Positions 11,111 through 22,654 are shown, counted from the stretch's first letter. The stretch: DNA of 64,000 nt from Ypsolopha sequella (GCA_934047225.1 OW203992.1:18651501-18715500), one strand, 5' to 3'. The notes: a model not told the origin generated them from the sequence alone. Numbers and translations are program-made.

Positions 11111-11740
11111 CCAAGAATCCATTTTCGATTTTTTTTCGGAATAGGGCAAAGCGGTGAAAGAAAAATACAGCGTGGGCGTGGATCAAATAAATATAACCAG
11201 AACGAACGTTACGTTTTACACAATCGCTTTCGGAATATAAAACGATTTACGAAATATACGGCCAGCGAATGGAAACTAAAGGTCCTACAGTTATTTTATC
11301 TTTGGTTCCTGAATCATTCGCTATATTTCTGCGGTAAAAAGAAAAATGTTCATAGAAAGCGTTCACAAAAGAGGCTTTTCGATTAGAAACAATGGCCTCC
11401 TTGCGTCGAACAAACTTCGAGTCGTCGTCTTGAGGTTCCACGGTAATGTGTGGTTAGAGAACTGAAGAACCCATTTGCCAAAATGAAACCCCATTTCACG
11501 CGCACTTCTGCTGTAAATTAGAATTAAGTATAATGAAATTCAAAACGATTCCCAAGTCTATTTCTCATCTCAGTACACATAAAAAGAAACTTAAGAAACC
11601 GTACAGAAAAAAATACCGAAAACCTTTATGTGTTTGTGACATCGTTTAAATAATTGCACTATTATATCAGAAGAAAAGTAGTTAAAGATAAAGTTTATTA
11701 AAAAAAAACAATAAAGATTTCTCAAAAATAAATCGACAGT
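11111..11740. other. No supported gene
   Basis: The minus strand has a 64-residue frame (11247-11441) of protein-like composition, but no acceptor and donor in matching frame and no recognisable motif. I leave it uncalled. Confidence 0.5.
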
Positions 11741-11901
11741 TGTGTCGATTCGGTGTAACACGACTGAACTTATTTGACAGGACTAACCTTATTTTAAGCG
11801 TCCTGTCTTTGTCTTTTCGACACAAAAAGAAACAGACAGAACACTTAAATTATATTTAGCCCAGTTAAATAAGTTAAAACGTGTTACACGGAATCGACAC
11901 A
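11741..11901. mobile_element. 161-bp MITE family A, copy 1
   Basis: The ends TGTGTCGATTCGGTGTAACA and its near-inverse at 11882-11901 frame arms containing 'CTTATTTGACAGGACTAAC' and 'TTAAGCGTCCTGTCTTTGTC'. Two further copies lie at 49681-49840 and 58676-58836, all 160-161 bp. The conserved length and paired arms mark a MITE family spread by a DNA transposase. Confidence 0.9.
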
Positions 11902-12736
11902 AATATCCGCATTTTGCGGCTGTCTGTAAGAATTACAGCAGTCTGGTAACTCTTATAAATAACGTTTCAAGTTACAAAAACTTTTCGTATAACAATAAGA
12001 CTTATCTTAAATATAAGACTTATTCTAAAATGAGAAAATAAATCTATAAGTACTCAATATTTTTAAATGGTTAAAACCTCGGAGACGATAAAAAAAAGGA
12101 ATGCCTCCTAAAATGCTTATAATCTTATAAAATGTATAATATAACTAAAATAGCAGTATATAAACTTAAATATATCCCATTATCTAATCATGAACATAAA
12201 AAAAATATTTTTACTTAAAACAAAATCTGTCCTAAGGTATACAAAAGAAAAGAAAGGTGGCAACAAAAATTTCGTGGATTATTGAGTTTTGCAAGTAGAA
12301 GATGTTCACAATCGTCGTATTTTATAGATACAAGCCATTTTTTAAGGGCCCCTTATCCCAAACATTTTGCATCAAGTGGAACTGACCATTATGACGTTTC
12401 AAATAGCGCGCTCTGAGCTGTGGCTTTTACGAAAACCGGAACATCGCGCGTTCTCAAAAAACACGTTTTTCACTTAAAAAAAAAAAACATTTTTGCTGTG
12501 AAATTTTCATGAAACTAAACGCAAATGAAGTAAAACTACTTGCTCTACGACTTACTTAGAGTACGGTTATCACGTAGGGTTATCAGATCACAATAAACTA
12601 CTATTTTCCACTATAAACACCCACGATTCCGTCATGATCCTCAACAAACGTCAAAAATCGTGGGGGAAAAATGGCTGTCAAACGTGATTATGCAGCTAAC
12701 TTCAGGCCACTATAAAACACCATGGTATGTACTATT
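11902..12736. other. No gene; one repeat copy
   Basis: Contains the 'CATCAAGTGGAACTGACCAT..TATGACGTTTC..GAGCTGTGGCT' repeat at 12355-12470 (other copies at 8727 and 26908). Otherwise no coding signal. Confidence 0.6.
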
Positions 12737-13185
12737 AGGGTTGCCAACCGTACTTTAAAATAAAGTATCTTACGTTATTTTGGGTCCCTGTACTTTATAC
12801 TTTTGAATACCAATAAAGTACGTGAGAATACTTTATTTCAATCTTTACATAAAATTAGACGTAAACTGAAAACAAAAACAGAGCCGTAAAGAAATCCAAG
12901 GGAAAATGTATGACTTCCTTCATTGTGGATGATATTTTTTTATGTTGTGCGTTTGTGTTTATGCAAATAGCACAAAAAATACAGTTTCACAAAAGGATTT
13001 GAGGATGTTAGTATGTAGTCTGGCCTTCCTAGTTCCTACCGCCCGCAGCTACCGTGACATTCTTTTTCAAAAAGTCTTTGAACTCCCTTGAATAAAGAAT
13101 ACTTTTTTCTAAAGGACCGTACTTTTTATTTACCTTCCCTGAAATCAGATATACTTTATTTCTTCTAAAAAAAGTTGGCAACCCT
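12737..13185. mobile_element. 449-bp non-autonomous element with 10-bp target duplication
   Basis: The ends AGGGTTGCCAAC and GTTGGCAACCCT are perfect inverses. The flanks ATGTACTATT (12727-12736) and ATGTACTATG (13186-13195) agree at 9 of 10 positions. The interior has several inverted 'ATACTTTATTTC' blocks and no long frame. A 10-bp duplication fits Mutator-like or related transposases. The element at 31923-32326 has matching ends and the same duplication length. Confidence 0.85.
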
Positions 13186-13195
13186 ATGTACTATG

Positions 13196-14835
13196 GTGGT
13201 TGGCGGTGGTTTGACATTTCAATAGTCGGTCACGAGGTCTGTATGGGTTTATTTGGTTTATTAAGTTCAATAACATAACCGACTTACCCACGATAGCTAC
13301 GCGTGATTATTCTGTTGAGTCTGATGACCACACTCATAATTATATTATCTATAATCTCCTGCAGTTTTCATATCATTTGGTAATGTAAATTTTATATAAA
13401 ACGAAAAAAACACGTGAAAAATCAACTAAGCTTCGGATTTTTTTTTTCAATGGAGCAAAGTAAAACGTATCACGTTTTGAAACGCAAATAAATCTGCAGA
13501 AAGAATGTATTTTAAATACACATTTTTTTTTCAGACAAAATATCACAATTTCTTGGTTTAAAATGAATTAGAAAATAGACAAATCGGGATAACCCCGGGT
13601 TAAGAGAAGATTTCAAGTTTGATGTTGTCATTCAAAATCAATTAAATATACCTATTAAGGGTTTGATAATTGACGTAGATAGTACGTACGTCAATGTGTT
13701 TGATTAATATTGTTGTACAAGTAAAGACCTTTATAATAATATGGTTGACTTTTTGCAAATGCAGTTCTTACTCTATTAGAGGTCCTAGGCCACTTATTTA
13801 TAATTGTACTTTGCAATGTGAAATCAATTACAGAGATTCACTTACGTAACAAAGGAAATTGTAGGCAATGGATAGTTAAATATCAAAAACATTGAGCGTT
13901 GTACTTACACCTTCCAGTGAACGCTAGTGTATTGTATATATTATTGTTAACAAATACAGACATTTCACGGAAAAAAACTCCAAATGGAAATTAGATAGAA
14001 TCTCATTCATGTCTTTATTATGTAAATAGGTTTACTTTATCGAACTGACTTCCAAAAAAGAAGCCCTCAATTTTTGCGCGTTCATTTTCTTATTGAATCA
14101 AGGCTAGAAACTTAATTATACGAGTATACATACCTCTAGGGCTTATTTCGGTTTCTATGAATTCAAAAAATATTGGATGTCAATAGTACCTTGTTAACCG
14201 AGTGAAGAAAATGATCGATTACCAATGAGAGTGTAGTTTTTAGTACACACAACTTAGGAATCGCACTTTCTCCCGTTATACATAGTGATTTACATACTAC
14301 ATATATACTACACCCTAAGACTACACCTTTATGGAAAATAAAAGACAAATTCTTTAAATTCCTACGGCATCATCAAATCTTCACTATCACTACTAGACGA
14401 CATTTTGAGTGGCTAGTAATTTTATAAATTGAAAATTCAGATAAAATAAAAGAAAGCAGAGATGTCACATGTACTAAAAAGGCCGAAGTTGGTCCGGACT
14501 CGAACGGACTTAAGCGGACCGAGCTGACTAATCTCGGTAAAAAGCCGGCCCGGTCCGAGTTGGTCCGTTAAATTAAGTCATGTTACAATTTAATATTTCG
14601 ACTACTTCAGTAGAGACGGTATCACCATAGTAAAACCAGAACAGTAGTTTATCTTCAACCAAAGGTACATCGCGCGGCTAATATGTGTGCGTGCTAGTAC
14701 GCACGAACTAAAGTACGCACACAACAGCAATATCTTGGTATACAAGGAAGGCGCTAGTCGGGGTCACGCCGCGATCGCGCTCAGTCAAGTTTCTCGAACA
14801 AGCCGTCACGCCGCGCGTCACCGACCAATTTAAAC
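13196..14835. other. No gene; GC-rich palindromic block
   Basis: Mostly AT-rich. At 14480-14575 there is a GC-rich block with repeated 'GGTCCG' and 'CGGACC' motifs in both orientations, and at 14640-14825 a CpG-rich region that may be the promoter or 5' UTR of the THAP exon that follows. A minus-strand ATG at 14403 begins a very short Ser/Asp-rich peptide (14 codons including stop). Confidence 0.5.
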
Positions 14836-14942
14836 ATGTTGACAGCACGCAATCGAACATATTGTACTGTCTTCGGATGCTTCAATAATAATTCCTCAAA
14901 TCCAGAATTATCGTTCTTCTCAATACCTACTCAACAAGAAAG
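14836..14942 (+). CDS. First exon of a THAP zinc-finger protein (partial)
   Basis: From the ATG at 14836 the frame reads to 'QQER' and then meets a consensus donor (GAAAG|GTGAAT at 14942/14943). Without splicing it hits TGA at once. The 35 residues contain the start of a THAP domain: 'YCTVFGCFNNN' supplies the first two zinc-binding cysteines (C-x4-C), followed by a 'LSFFSIP' block equivalent to the usual F-x-F-P, ending in 'ER' where THAP genes often have an exon junction. The second half of the domain (Trp, then C-x2-H) was not found downstream; a foldback element was inserted 18 bp past the donor. THAP domains bind DNA and occur in host regulators and in P-element-type transposases. It may be a live gene with distant exons, or a remnant cut by the insertion. 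Confidence 0.6.
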
Positions 14943-14962
14943 GTGAATAAGAATTGATGGTA

Positions 14963-15954
14963 TACAGGTTGGAAAAAATTAATGGGCCCTGGAGGAGAAC
15001 TACCTTAAATCCTTTAGTTAGCTCATTTTACTGAAAAGAAACATTCCTTTATTTTTTAAAAGAAACAAAACTGCATTCAAAGATCTTCTAAAATTCGCTT
15101 GTCTCACCCGGGAATCGAACCAACTAAAAATGAAAAAAATAAACCCTCGCTATTTTATTATACGAATCGGTAGGATTATTGTTCAGGATAAAATGTGTCT
15201 AATAAACATTTGGTCTTACACTCATCTGTTGTACGAGATACCCACGAAATTGAATATTTATTACAAGTTCTTTGTTAACAATACCTAATAAAATACTGTT
15301 CACTTGTAACAAGTAAATGACACGTTTTAATTTTCTTATCTCTCTAACATCCAAAGACATCGTATGAAGTACAAGCTTGCTAATGTTATTTACCTTAAGT
15401 ACCTTGTTGAAGACTTCGATAAGAAAATCGTTATAAATTTACGCACAGCACAATTCCTTCTTGCACTAGGCGTACTGACGAAAAGTTTAAAAAGGAAAAC
15501 TATTTTTTTTTTGAAACGCGGTCCAGCAAATTTAAAATTCGAATGATAACTTTCAACATTTTTAAAATCGATAAAACTATTCGTTCGAATTTCAAATTTA
15601 GTTTTGTTTTGCTTTCATTCCGTGCTGTCATTGTGTAATAATGGCGTATCAAGAACAATTTTATTTATTAGAAGCTTGTTTTCACTTTTTTTTATTTCAA
15701 AGACCAAGTATTTATTAGACAAATTTTATCCTGAACGATATTCCTACCAATTCGTATAATAAAATAGCGAGGGTTTATTTTTTAGTTTTTAGTTGGTTCG
15801 ATTCCCGGGTGAGACAAGCGAATTTTAGAAGATCTTTGAATGCAGTTTTGTTTTTTTGTTTTTAATAAAGGAATGTTTCTTTTCAGCAAAATGAGCTAAC
15901 TAAAGGATTTAAGGTAGTTCCCCTCCAGGGCCCTTAAATTTTTTCCACCCTGTA
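14963..15954. mobile_element. 992-bp foldback element with arms of about 260 bp and TA target site
   Basis: TACAGGTTGGAAAAAATT at the left end is answered by the inverse at the right end (to 15954), with TA on both outer sides. The arms match for about 260 bp (14963-15222 with 15697-15954) and are separated by about 470 bp of AT-rich sequence. The TA duplication suggests the Tc1/mariner group. Each arm contains GGTTCGATTCCCGGG (plus strand at 15795-15809; inverse at about 15108-15122), which includes a perfect tRNA B box. The central frame at 15364-15546 is unsupported. Confidence 0.85.
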
Positions 15955-16205
15955 TATAAATAATAATGTGAAATGTAAACCGTATTTTCTTTGTTCACAT
16001 TTTAACGTAGGTACCTATGATCATAACTGTGCTATGTTTGTTAATTATTCAAGGTGTTTTTAAACGTGGAGCTGATATGGTTGAAATCGCAAAGATTTTT
16101 TAATTTTAGACTAGGAGCCAATGTTTGATTAGATACTTAAATTTTATTATGTACTTTAATGTATTTAACTAATTAATTTTTGTAAGAATCACAAAGATTT
16201 TTAAG
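15955..16205. other. No gene seen
   Basis: AT-rich spacer to the right of the foldback element. Confidence 0.5.
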
Positions 16206-16366
16206 CAAAGGCGTTGCCAGGGGGGCAAGATGACATACATTTTTAACATAATCTTCTTGGGTTTTGCGCCAATTTTTCGACTGCTTTATTATTAAAATCT
16301 CAAAAGTTTTTCGAATCTCTAGGGGGGGACAGCTACCCCCTTCCCCCCTTTGACGATGCCCATGTT
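16206..16366. repeat. G-rich/C-rich inverted-repeat element, degenerate
   Basis: GGCGTTGCCAGGGGGGCAAG at the left resembles the inverse of the right end (TTCCCCCCTTTGACGATGCC). About 160 bp, non-coding. The match is imperfect, so it is probably an old MITE. Confidence 0.45.
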
Positions 16367-16820
16367 TTTAAAGTAAAGTTCAGGAGCCAATATTTTTTCT
16401 TACAATAATTAAGATAAGCAAGTAAGATTTCTTTATGAGTTATAGTGTCTATATTTATGTTTATTATGTATGATATGAATGTATGTTTGTTTGTAGTAGG
16501 TATGTATGTTTGGATGTTCCTCTACGTCGTCGATTGATAGCTCATTTGTAATAAGCTATATTGGCTTCAAAGCATTTTAAGTATTGATTTTTTATTAGCT
16601 ACGAAACTAAAAGAAGGGACAACCCTGCAACAGTAGGTATTTAAGTCTCGTACGGGGCGTGAAACACAACGGACTAAGCTCGAAATCCGAAAAAATCCGA
16701 GCGGTCCGCGGTCCACGGGCTCGCTTATAGTTGAAAAAGTCCTATTTCATGATTTAGGACTTTTTATACATTTTCGGTTTTATATCGGACTTCTATTTCG
16801 TGCATGTGAAAGAAAGCGAC

Positions 16821-16858
16821 TCGCGCGCAAAGATTTTGAAATCTTTGTTCGCGCGCGA
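16821..16858. repeat. Hairpin with CG-rich stems
   Basis: TCGCGCGCAAAGATTT (16821-16836) faces AAATCTTTGTTCGCGCGCGA (16839-16858) across two bases, a nearly perfect palindrome in AT-rich surroundings. Confidence 0.75.
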
Positions 16859-17107
16859 TTTTTACAGAAAAAGTATAATTTTGCGAACTAACTTCCACAT
16901 AAAATCTTTTTGTCTTTTGGCATTATGTAATAAAATAACATGAAAATGAAAGTGAAATAAAATATATTTCGGGCCTTATCCTGGGTCCGACTTAAATTTA
17001 ATTAAATTTGGGTACTTACTTACTTACTGATCTTATCAAAACAGTAACGTACCAATTGATTTTCATATACTTTTCCTGCTCGCTCGGCACGTTAAAAATA
17101 TATTTAC

Positions 17108-17311
17108 ATGTTTTTTCCGCCCGCATATGACAGTAATGATGTTAATATTATTGGAATATTAGATATTATTACCCACCAGAAAAGATCAACTAGAAACAAA
17201 TTTCAAGTAAACAAATATTTTGAGAAATTTTCTCGAGTGATTTCGACGTATATTCGGCCTCGTTTTCAAAAACATAAAAACGTAGGTACTCTCCGAGCAG
17301 ATGTAGTATAA
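17108..17311 (+). other. Short open frame, no support
   Basis: A 67-residue plus-strand frame rich in Asn, Lys and Ile. No motif, splice site or repeat context supports it. It is listed only because the region from 16.86 to 17.43 kb has nothing else. Confidence 0.1.
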
Positions 17312-17436
17312 ATACAAGTTTCTAACCGATATTATCAAATGCATAGACTTGCAGGGTTTTACGTTTTACGCAAAGAAACGTGTTAAAGTTTCACCAGAAT
17401 TCGGCCGCTTTGTTTTTCTTCTTTTGCTCTAAATAT

Positions 17437-17595
17437 TTAGGTAGAACGCATCTTTGTTCGTATATCCATAGGATCAAAGGGCTTCATAAACAAGGCTCTA
17501 TCTAAACCAGAGCATGTTTCAGTAGTATCCAGCGAAGATGGATGAGGGCGGGCATGAGGTGTCCGACGGCCATTCATCATGCCAGCTCGGGTCAT
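17437..17595 (-). CDS. Orphan 52-residue frame, exon-like, unknown
   Basis: The minus-strand frame from ATG 17595 to TAA 17437 is GC-richer than its surroundings and reads a balanced peptide with 'GLDRALFMKPFDPMDIRTK' near its C-terminus. The frame is also open upstream of the ATG, back to TAA at about 17618, so it may be an exon read from an acceptor in 17596-17620. I do not recognise the family. It could be an exon of a minus-strand gene, a terminal exon, or part of a mobile element. Confidence 0.3.
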   Translation of the reverse strand: MTRAGMMNGRRTPHARPHPSSLDTTETCSGLDRALFMKPFDPMDIRTKMRST

Positions 17596-19429
17596 GTTGC
17601 GAACACCACTCTCGCATTAATCTGTAACACCATCTGATACAATGGCAACTAAGTACAGATTTTTACAAGATTTGAAAACGTACTTTTGTGTTGTACGTAA
17701 ATTTTTGCCGCATGTTGCTAGAAATGACCGGCCCACCTGATCTGCTAGGTTTTTTAAAGCGAAAGCTTTTTGTTTTAGACACCTAGGAGATAAGGAGGAA
17801 GGCTATTTCTAGCTAATTTGGAGAACATTAAAACCACTGGACCAAAATTTACATAAAAAAATATAGTTTTAATCCTAAGAAGTAGATTTTTCGAATGAAA
17901 CCTCTTACAGACGGATGGATAGAACGAGAGTGAGTGGAAATCCTAAGCCTTTTCTATATTTAATTTTAATTTAATTTTTATACGAAATTCACAGTAAGTA
18001 TTTATAACGTTTTTTACGAAATGATGATTCAAGAAACTCAATATATTTAGTAAGAGTAAACGTTAGTTAATATCCGAAAGATTTGTAAAAAAGCCAAATA
18101 AATAAATTTGCTGTGAACGAACTCTTTGGTAAGAAAAAGTTTAAGTATCTATTTGTTGTTCTGTAATGGCTCAGCAACCAAGTAACCATGAATCTAGAAA
18201 CACTAAAGACGTACGAAACGAGCTAACAAACTCAATTACATTGGTCTCTCATCAGATTTTCCAAGAACGTGTCCCAAACTAGCGAAGAAGACATCACACG
18301 ACGAAAACTGTCCTCTATAAAACTCCTATGTCGTTGCAATAAGAACGAAAATTATCCGTTCTAATGTATGGCAATGTTTGTAACAGAGCTCGAACAAAAT
18401 TAGCGGGAACAATCAGACCCAGCAAATTGTCGGTTCAAGTTGGCCCAAGTTGAAATTGTTTCGACATCCGCTACGGAATACTAATGCTTTGTCTCATTTT
18501 CTTGCCGAAAATACACTGAAGTGTATATTTTCGTAGGTAATGCGATTGAATATGGATAGCAGATGGAAACTGTCTCTGAATTTTAAGTTGCAGTTTCTTG
18601 AATATTTACATTGGTAATAATTACCAAATAAGTTATGTTACGGTACTGATATTTATTACTACCAAATGTGTTTTTTTACTCGTAGGAATGATCGTTTGTG
18701 GAATTTGTATATTTCAGGCAAAAACATTTGTTGATTCATGTATTTTATACCTTTCCTTTTGGACTTGGTAGAAAAAAACATACCTACGCAGACACATAAA
18801 TATTACACTCAAAAAAGATGTAAAAATCACTATCGTATTAAGTTGGCTATTTTTCATCCCAGACTGAACTTAGTAAAATTTATTTATGGAATTTGTTGGA
18901 TAGCTAATACCTAGTCACTATAAAAAATATTGTAGCAGGTTAAAGCAAATTACCATTTTAACAAAACTATCCTTGAAGCAGTCCGAAGCCGATATCTTAA
19001 AACACGCGACATAATTTGGGATTCTGGGCTTATTTATTTTTGATCCTATGTTTTACAATTTGAATTTGTGTTTGAGCACCATCAATATGAACAAACCACG
19101 CCCAATGGATGTCTTAGAAGCATTTTTTATTTTCTATCGAGTTTTTAAATTTATTTTAAGATAATTGCGTATATCAAAAAAAAAACTATGTTATCACAAG
19201 CATCAAGATCAAACTTTTATCACATTTTCATCCATAAAAAATCAAAATCTGCAACTTTGAGACTCGCTCAAAAGTTCATTTTTTATCATATAAAATAACA
19301 ATCCATTGTTTATTGTAGTTTGCAACCTACTCTATCCTATGGATATAGATCGATGTTATAGGGTTTTCTTGAAACCTTGCAATTCTCCTTAAAAGCAGTG
19401 ACAGAACTTATGGCATTCGTGCATGCCTG
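17596..19429. other. No gene seen
   Basis: AT-rich spacer without recognisable frames or clear inverted repeats. Confidence 0.6.
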
Positions 19430-19725
19430 GATTCGTGCTGGGGGCTCGGTTGGTGATCATTGAACCTTGTTCCTGGTCCCTGGCCGGGTCTCCGGTGTGG
19501 GTTCGGGCGGTTGATTGGATTTCACCTTGTATAATATATATTTTATCTATAATTTTAATCGTATATATATTGCTACGTAAATTAAATAAACCTTTAATCT
19601 AGTTCATGTATATTTATTATTTTATTACATTATTTTATAAGATTAATTTTGACTTGTGAAACGTGTATTATATATACCTACTTTGCAAAATAAACTATTT
19701 GAATTTGAATTTGAATTTGCAGGAC
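19430..19725 (+). mobile_element. LINE 3' end with (TTTGAA)n tail
   Basis: A GC-rich segment (19430-19520) leads into 'GACTTGTGAAACGTGTATTA', 'CTACTTTGCAAAATAAAC' and three TTGAAT units, ending near 19725. The same 3' end is present at about 60830-60893. This is the structure of jockey-type non-LTR retrotransposon tails. No coding part remains. Confidence 0.65.
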
Positions 19726-20279
19726 CTAAAAGTATAAAGGCTAAAATGTGAACAATAAAATATATTGAAAATACTGAAAATATTTTACTGTTCATATTTT
19801 ATCCATAAGGACTAAAATATCGAAATTTATTCGATTTCGAATAATTTAGTAACTAAGTCTTTTTTTAATTTAATTACCAAAATAGTACTATGACACTATA
19901 AATACCTCGGTTGTTGTGATTTTTAAGGATTTTTACAGCCATTTTTAATTGGTCTTTTTAAACGCCTTTTACAATAACGTTACCTAATTTGGGAGCTTGT
20001 TCACGAATGCGGTTTAATTATAACTAGGTACCTTTTTATACCAAGATTAAGGACCGGTTCCGCCAAACATGGTCTCACGTTTGGACAATTTAGCATATTA
20101 AATCAGAATGTTTTCAACAAATAAAACTTGTGTAATTAAGTAAGAAGTTATATTACATTATGTATATTTCAGATTTGACACAAGTATCACAATTTACGTA
20201 AGACTTAGACCAACTCTTATAACCTAAGGCTTCAGGGCTTCACAAACCCTGTCGTAATAATTAAATTTGCTACTACATT

Positions 20280-20446
20280 GTAGCCGATTCTGAAGGCTTT
20301 AATTTTAGTTTTAGTGCTGTCAAGACTAAATTTTCACCGTTGCAAAATAGTTCATGAGTGTGAAACACAGAAGCTAAATTACTTTGGACTAATTTAAGTC
20401 TTGACAGCACTAAAACTAAAATTAAAGCCTTGAGAATCGGCTTTAT
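20280..20446. mobile_element. MITE family B, copy 1
   Basis: Arms containing GAAGGCTTTAATTTTAG and TTTTAGTGCTGTCAA are repeated in inverse at the right end (TTGACAGCACTAAAAC..AAGCC). About 167 bp. A second copy in the same orientation lies at 32861-33025. Confidence 0.88.
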
Positions 20447-22107
20447 TGCGTAATACTTGCACTAGTTCCCAACACAGAACTGAGGTTCCCAACACGCAGT
20501 AAAAATTAATCTTTTTGTGTTCGAAGCAAAATTTTTCTTCAAAACTTACTAGAAAAAACCTCAAGCGTTTTATTAAATTACGCATAACAAAAATATCGAT
20601 CCCGTCTTTAACCATAAGAGGCTAAAATCACGCAAACATCAACACACACTAATAAATATTAATGCATATTACCACAATAATGCGCTCGTAGCATAACGGT
20701 CTACGACATTGTAACCCCGTAGCACTTTCGTAGCGGTCGTAGCTTTATCGTAGCATGCCCGACAACGATCAAATTACACAAAATTTCTGGATATTTATAA
20801 AATTACGTGGCGTTATTTAATCGTAGGCCATTCATGCTGTGCTATTGAGAAATTGGTTCGCTTATCGCATGTTAGATATAAAAAATTCGTTCGTTCGTTC
20901 ATCGTTCAGCTGGCACAATAAATTAAGCGTAGGTTGATATGCACCTCGAATGAAGGCTTTATGACCCCAAAAGGTAAGCGGTGCCCCTACCACCCCTCCT
21001 TTTATGAAGGACGCGATTTATTTTAACATTTTATAGGGCGCCACTGGGGGCCGTTTCCTCTTGCGCTTCTTTTCAGTAAGTAATCATATTATAACTTCAT
21101 TGTCTCTATCTAAATGGAACTTTCTTATTGGATATCATCTATTGAAAACAAGATTAAACGAAAACTTTGAACAAAGTATTAAAGTATTTCAAAAGAAACG
21201 CAATCAATACTTACTGAATAAGCGGGCCCGTTCAAGAAAACACAATACAGTCCACGTGGATTTCTAGTAGGTTGACTAAGCGAAGTCTGAGGGTCGATCA
21301 GGTCGCACCATATCGCGCGTCTCCCACTAAGGGCCACTGCACACTGACGCCAACCCCGGTCCCAGCCCGCACGACGACGAAGCGTGCCAACTCCCCAAAA
21401 CTATTAGATCTCGTAGCCCATCAACTGTCGTCCCTATTGCTAGTACATAAAAGTTGTGCCATGCCTCTTGAAGTAGCGGCGGGATAGTACGTTCCTTCTC
21501 CGAAGCTGAAGCTATGAAAGTTAGATATGCAGGGATGGGGACGTAGTTATATAGCTACTGACTGAAAGTGGGGTGATTTGTGGTTGCACGTAATAAAGGT
21601 GTGCACCACCGCATAGAAAACAGGTTTGATTTAGTTATGTTTGTACGTCTAGCTCATACCGTTTTAGATCCAGTATTAAGGTGTTAAAAGTGACATCAGT
21701 AACATCAGGTAATTTAGGAACGAGAAGAGTTCACGTTTATTACCACCACTCCACTTGTAAACTTGATACGCGAACTCTGGGCACCTGTACAGAGCTTACC
21801 TATATTATTTTACAGGCAAAACCAAAGATTTCAAAAGTAAAGATAAGATAAAATGTTTCCACCTTTAAATGGGTGACGCTCACTCACTTTGGAATCAGTG
21901 CTCATCTGAAAAGTGATAGATAGTGCCTTAAGTGCACTTAAAGTTAATAATTTTAACAACTTTAGTAGTCTGATCAGTTTGCTGAGCGTAGGTAGACAGA
22001 TTGCGCACTCATAAGTGTGCGCGCGTCGGCATTATGTTAACGGACCCATTCAAAAACAATGCAATAGGTTTTAGGTGCCAGGGCTCATCTAAACTTTTGA
22101 AGTCTTT
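20447..22107. other. No gene; CpG-richer patches
   Basis: Several 'CGTAGC' motifs cluster at 20690-20760. A GC-rich patch at 21240-21490 contains only unsupported overlapping frames and resembles a dispersed repeat. No gene recognised. Confidence 0.5.
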
Positions 22108-22243
22108 GGGCAAAACCCGATTTTAGGACGAACTAGTTAGTAACCTAACCTACCGGCTCTCTTCTGCGCTAGAGGACTTCCGAAAATCTAGTTTGGCCTA
22201 GGCAAAACCAGTTTGTCCTGAAATTGGGTTTGGCTCACAGAAC
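22108..22243. repeat. Short inverted-repeat element
   Basis: 'GGGCAAAACCCGATTTTAGG' near 22109 is answered in inverse by 'CCTGAAATTGGGTTTGGC' near 22217-22234, with a second inner pair (GACGAACTAG and CTAGTTTGGC). Roughly 130 bp, degenerate and non-coding. Confidence 0.55.
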
Positions 22244-22654
22244 TATTTGGTTTAGCTGGTAACATATATAAAGTAAAATACAATTAAAACGCATATTTAT
22301 GATCATACTGAACAATATTGAACAAAAATATGAAAATGTTTCATATGCGTGTAATCGTTAAGTGTGACCAGGCAATTATTCCGTAACTATCATTGATATC
22401 AAAAAATGTTAAACTGATACCGAAAGTACGTTACCTAATCAGTAAAATGACAACAATAACTTTTTGAAAATCAAACGAGAAGTATCCAAAATTTTGACAT
22501 TAAACATTCCCATATATTATATACATCTGTATTCTGTCATATATTCATCATATATTCTGTATGTGGTTATATTTATTAAATATTTCCACCTTAGAAGCCT
22601 TGTGACTTTACCCACAAGTTATTCCCTTTAATAAACCTATAAATTCCTTTTCAG
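22244..22654. other. No gene seen
   Basis: AT-rich spacer. Confidence 0.5.

Noticed and set aside
11247..11441. 64-residue minus frame of protein-like composition
   Set aside because: No acceptor and donor in matching frame and no motif, so it is not called.
15795..15809. tRNA gene suggested by GGTTCGATTCCCGGG
   Set aside because: No cloverleaf, A box or acceptor stem around it; it lies in both arms of a transposon.
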